Below, one piece after another: positions 61,732 through 64,000 of a stretch of DNA of 64,000 nt. The notes beneath the pieces were generated by a model, which searched no databases, was not told where the DNA came from, and was given only the letters and a program-made list of their open reading frames with translations. A program made the position numbers and the translations under genes. This stretch comes from Microbacterium capsulatum (GTDB lineage Bacteria; Actinomycetota; Actinomycetes; Actinomycetales; Microbacteriaceae). The stretch's first letter is position 1, and every line of letters starts with the position of its first letter. The stretch lies in assembly GCF_030865425.1 (NCBI RefSeq), contig NZ_JAVFCB010000003.1, positions 1 to 64,000 on the forward strand, written 5' to 3'.

Positions 61732-62364
61732 GTGGCATCCCCCGCGGCTGACGACTACCTGAAGACGGTGTACTCGCACACCGAGTGGCAGCCGGTGCCG
61801 ATCACCCCGTCGCAGCTCGCAGCGAAGCTCGGCATCGCGCCGTCGAGCGTGACCGAGATGGTGAAGAAGCTCGCCGCGTCGGGCCTCGTCTCGCACGTGC
61901 CGTACGGCGCCGTACGGCTCACCGAGGACGGCGAGCGCCGCGCCCTGACCATGCTGCGCCGGCACCGCCTCATCGAGACCTGGCTCGTGCGCGAGTTCGG
62001 CTACGCCTGGGACGAGGTGCACGACGAGGCCGAGGTCCTCGAGCACACGATCAGCGACCGCCTGCTGGCGGGCATCGACGCCCGGCTCGGGCACCCGCGC
62101 TTCGACCCGCACGGCGACGCGATCCCCGACTCCGCGGGCGCGGTCGAGCGCACCCCGTTCGTGCTGCTGGTCGATGCACCGGCCGGGCACTCCGGACGCG
62201 TGCTGCGCGTGGACGACCGCGATCCGGAGCTGCTGCGCGCGCTCGAGTCGGCGGGCGTGGCGATCGGCGGCGAGGTCACGGTGCTCGAGGACGGGCTGCG
62301 GATCGGCGGCGCCGACGTGGCGCTGCCCGACGGCGCGGCCGAGGTCGTGTGGCTGTCGGCCTGA
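61732..62364 (+). CDS. DtxR/MntR-family metal-dependent regulator
   Basis: A 210-residue regulator. The N-terminal winged helix is YLKTVYSHTEWQPVPITPSQLAAKLGIAPSSVTEMVKKLAASGLV. The dimerisation/metal domain has RHRLIETWLVREFGYAWDEVHDEAEVLEHTIS (conserved H/E metal ligands) and HPRFDPHGDAIPD. An SH3-like FeoA domain follows from about residue 140. It is 1.1 kb after mntH, whose operators fit this family, so it is probably its manganese-responsive repressor. GTG start with TAGGGT six bases upstream. Confidence 0.92.
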   Translation: MASPAADDYLKTVYSHTEWQPVPITPSQLAAKLGIAPSSVTEMVKKLAASGLVSHVPYGAVRLTEDGERRALTMLRRHRLIETWLVREFGYAWDEVHDEAEVLEHTISDRLLAGIDARLGHPRFDPHGDAIPDSAGAVERTPFVLLVDAPAGHSGRVLRVDDRDPELLRALESAGVAIGGEVTVLEDGLRIGGADVALPDGAAEVVWLSA

Positions 62365-62436
62365 GGCCCGCCGGGACCGCCGCGGGTCGAGCACACCGCT
62401 CGCACCCTCGCCCCGAACCCACGCCCGTCGGACCCG

Positions 62437-62632
62437 GAGATGGAAACCGCGCCTGCACGCACCCCGCGAGCAGCGGAATCCATCTTCACACGTCCGTGCG
62501 TTCGCGCCGGAGATGGAAACCGCTCCTCCACGCACCCCGCGAGCAGCGGAATCCATCTCCCCGCATCCGCACGTTCGCGCCGGAGATGGAAACCGGTCCT
62601 CCACGCGCCCCGCGAGCAGCGGAATCCATCTC
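62437..62632. repeat. 50-nt hairpin array G (3 units)
   Basis: Units 62437-62486, 62510-62559 and 62583-62632, each offset by exactly 73 nt. Arms are GAGATGGAAACCGC and GCAGCGGAATCCATCTC. The array occupies most of the 349-nt gap between the dtxR-like gene and the HAD gene. Confidence 0.88.
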
Positions 62633-62701
62633 CCCGGCGGGCGCGCACGGCCCCACCGCGCCAATCGCCCGCCCCGACATCCGCCCGTAACCGTCCGGTC
62701 C

Positions 62702-62707
62702 TAGGCT
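62702..62707 (+). promoter_or_regulatory. -10 box of leaderless HAD-gene promoter
   Basis: TAGGCT ends six bases before the ATG at 62714. Confidence 0.5.
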
Positions 62708-62713
62708 GGGCGC

Positions 62714-63517
62714 ATGGTCGAACGCGCGGACATCGAATGCTGGCTCACCGACATGGACGGCGTGCTCGTGCACGAGAACGACGCCCTGCCCGGGGCGGCC
62801 GACCTGCTCGCAGGATGGGAGCGCGACGGGATCCCGTACCTGGTCCTCACGAACAACTCGATCTTCACCGCCCGCGACCTCTCCGCCCGGCTCCGCTCGA
62901 GCGGCCTGATCGTCCCGGAGGAGCGGATCTGGACCTCGGCCCTCGCGACCGCCGACTTCCTGAAGCAGCAGCTGCCGGGCGGATCCGCGTTCGTGATCGG
63001 CGAGGCAGGGATCCTCACCGCGCTGCACGAGGCCGGGTTCATCATGACCGAGACGGATCCCGACTTCGTCGTCGTCGGCGAGACCCGCAACTACTCCTTC
63101 GAGGCGATCACGAAGGCGATCCGGCTCATCGAGCGCGGCGCGCGCTTCATCGTCACCAACCCCGACGCCACCGGTCCGAGCGCCGACGGTCCGCTGCCCG
63201 CGACCGGCGCGATCGCCGCGCTCATCACGAAGGCGACCGGCAAGGATCCGTACGTGGTCGGCAAGCCGAACCCGATGATGTTCCGCTCGGCGCTCAACAA
63301 GATCGGCGCGCACTCGAAGAAGACCGGCATGATCGGCGACCGGATGGACACCGACATCGTCGCCGGCATCGAGGCGGGCCTGCACACCGTGCTCGTGCTG
63401 ACCGGGATCAGCGACCGCGCCGAGATGGAGAAGTACCCGTTCCGCCCCGACGAGATCTTCGGCGGCGTGATCGACCTGGTCGCCGAGCCTGTCGAAGCGC
63501 CCACCGGGACGGACTGA
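62714..63517 (+). CDS. NagD-like HAD-IIA phosphatase
   Basis: A 267-residue HAD-superfamily phosphatase. Motif I is WLTDMDGVLVHEND (nucleophile Asp ~11), motif II VLTNNS, motif III the Lys in VVGKPNPMMFRSAL and motif IV MIGDRMDTDIVAGIEAG. The C2 cap between motifs II and III places it in the NagD/IIA group. Substrate probably a sugar or nucleotide phosphate. The last residues LVAEPVEAPTGTD are encoded by a copy of a dispersed GAGCCTGTCGAAGCG repeat. Confidence 0.92.
   Translation: MVERADIECWLTDMDGVLVHENDALPGAADLLAGWERDGIPYLVLTNNSIFTARDLSARLRSSGLIVPEERIWTSALATADFLKQQLPGGSAFVIGEAGILTALHEAGFIMTETDPDFVVVGETRNYSFEAITKAIRLIERGARFIVTNPDATGPSADGPLPATGAIAALITKATGKDPYVVGKPNPMMFRSALNKIGAHSKKTGMIGDRMDTDIVAGIEAGLHTVLVLTGISDRAEMEKYPFRPDEIFGGVIDLVAEPVEAPTGTD
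63485..63500. repeat. Repeat family 4 copy at the 3' end of the HAD gene
   Basis: GAGCCTGTCGAAGCGC is the reverse complement of the repeat at 58478-58547 and encodes EPVEA in the protein tail. Confidence 0.65.
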
Positions 63518-63519
63518 CC

Positions 63520-64000
63520 ATGGGTGCGCTCGACGACGGGGTCAGGGTGGTCGCGGCGGACGCCGCAGCCTGGCGCGCCTGGCTCGCCGAGAACCACGCC
63601 TCCTCCGCCGGCGCCTGGCTGGTGCGCCCGCGGCCCGGCAACGAGGACGTGCACATCGACTACGAGGACGCGATCCTGCAGGCCCTGTGCTTCGGATGGA
63701 TCGACGGGCCGGTGCGGAGCTTCGACGAGCGGATCGGCGGCCTGTGGTTCGCACCGCGCCAGGCGTCGAGCGGGTGGGCGGCGACGAACAAGGCCCGCGT
63801 GGCCGCGCTCGAGGCGGCCGGACTGCTCGAAGCGGCCGGGATCCGCGCGATCGAGGCCGCGAAGGCGAACGGCGCGTGGACCGTGCTGGACGGACCGGAG
63901 GCGGGGATCGAACCCGACGACCTCACCGCCGCACTGGATGCGTCGCCGGCCGCGCGTGCGGGCTGGGACGCGTTCCCTCCCTCGGCCAAGAAGTTCGCGC
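63520..64000 (+). CDS. YdeI/OmpD-associated-like protein, cut by the window end
   Basis: The reading frame opens at ATG 63520, two bases after the HAD stop, and runs to the window edge without a stop (about 160 codons). It begins MGALDDGVRVVAADAAAWRA. YEDAILQALCFGWIDGPVRSFDE and LWFAPRQASSGWAATNK are typical of the YdeI (DUF1905-linked) family of unknown function. It is cotranscribed with the HAD gene. Its C-terminus is missing only because the window ends. Confidence 0.8.
   Translation, partial: MGALDDGVRVVAADAAAWRAWLAENHASSAGAWLVRPRPGNEDVHIDYEDAILQALCFGWIDGPVRSFDERIGGLWFAPRQASSGWAATNKARVAALEAAGLLEAAGIRAIEAAKANGAWTVLDGPEAGIEPDDLTAALDASPAARAGWDAFPPSAKKFA

Noticed and set aside
1..64000. tRNA, rRNA genes or known riboswitches
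   Set aside because: No cloverleaf-like sequence or familiar riboswitch core was found by reading; a covariance search was not possible.

Overview
The window is a 64-kb piece of a very GC-rich chromosome from an actinomycete. The family Microbacteriaceae (Microbacterium or Leucobacter-like) is the best guess. Supporting this are the coproporphyrin-type haem genes (hemQ with an oxygen-dependent hemY), a DUF222-HNH gene, an Actinobacterial Holin-X gene, a complete actinobacterial-style tad pilus locus, luxS, an ECF41-type sigma factor and many leaderless promoters. Genus cannot be fixed from sequence alone. Gene order and intact reading frames suggest ordinary chromosome with one insertion sequence at the left edge.

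Layout. 1-1343: an IS481-type insertion sequence with doubled terminal repeats. 1483-13427: haem biosynthesis on the minus strand (hemE, hemY, then after a three-gene envelope-protein insert hemQ, hemC, hemD, hemB, hemL), with a membrane-anchored zinc-protease-like gene and hemA diverging on the plus strand. hemH (cpfC) is not present. 13664-14230: a HhH-GPD repair-type protein. 14347-30552: a carbohydrate locus with GH29 fucosidase, GH20 hexosaminidase, an ABC importer without its own ATPase, two formylglycine sulfatases, a GH5-like hydrolase, a LacI regulator and a GH38 alpha-mannosidase. Together these look like a system for taking up and dismantling a sulfated, fucosylated, GlcNAc- and mannose-containing glycan. 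A palindrome of shared sequence lies in front of both the transporter/sulfatase genes and the lacI/mannosidase pair. 30687-35127: a 36-residue small protein with a strong terminator, luxS, an epoxide hydrolase diverging from a WYL regulator, and a serine hydrolase. 35170-36729: an ECF41 sigma factor with its carboxymuconolactone-decarboxylase-like partner and a matching promoter. 36983-43144: glycyl-tRNA synthetase, a POT peptide transporter, an M13 peptidase and small genes. 43199-51199: the tad pilus locus (flp, tadE, tadG-like, cpaB, cpaE, tadA, tadB, tadC, prepilin peptidase). 51429-64000: a two-component system diverging from a DM13 lipoprotein/DoxX pair, a DUF222-HNH protein, a MATE exporter, a SpoU methyltransferase, an Nramp manganese transporter with two DtxR-type operators, the DtxR/MntR-like regulator, a NagD-like phosphatase and a truncated YdeI-like gene.

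The most unusual feature is not a gene. Seven intergenic regions hold 21 copies of a palindromic element that is always exactly 50 nt from GAGATGG to CCATCTC. Copies come in pairs or longer series whose neighbours start exactly 73 nt apart. They lie at gene 3' ends, never between divergent promoters. Three further palindromic repeat families are scattered here, and several copies have been absorbed in frame into hemY, the GH20 gene, the GH38 gene and the HAD phosphatase gene. About a dozen genes share a second pattern: a TANNNT -10 box exactly six bases before the start codon, meaning leaderless transcripts.
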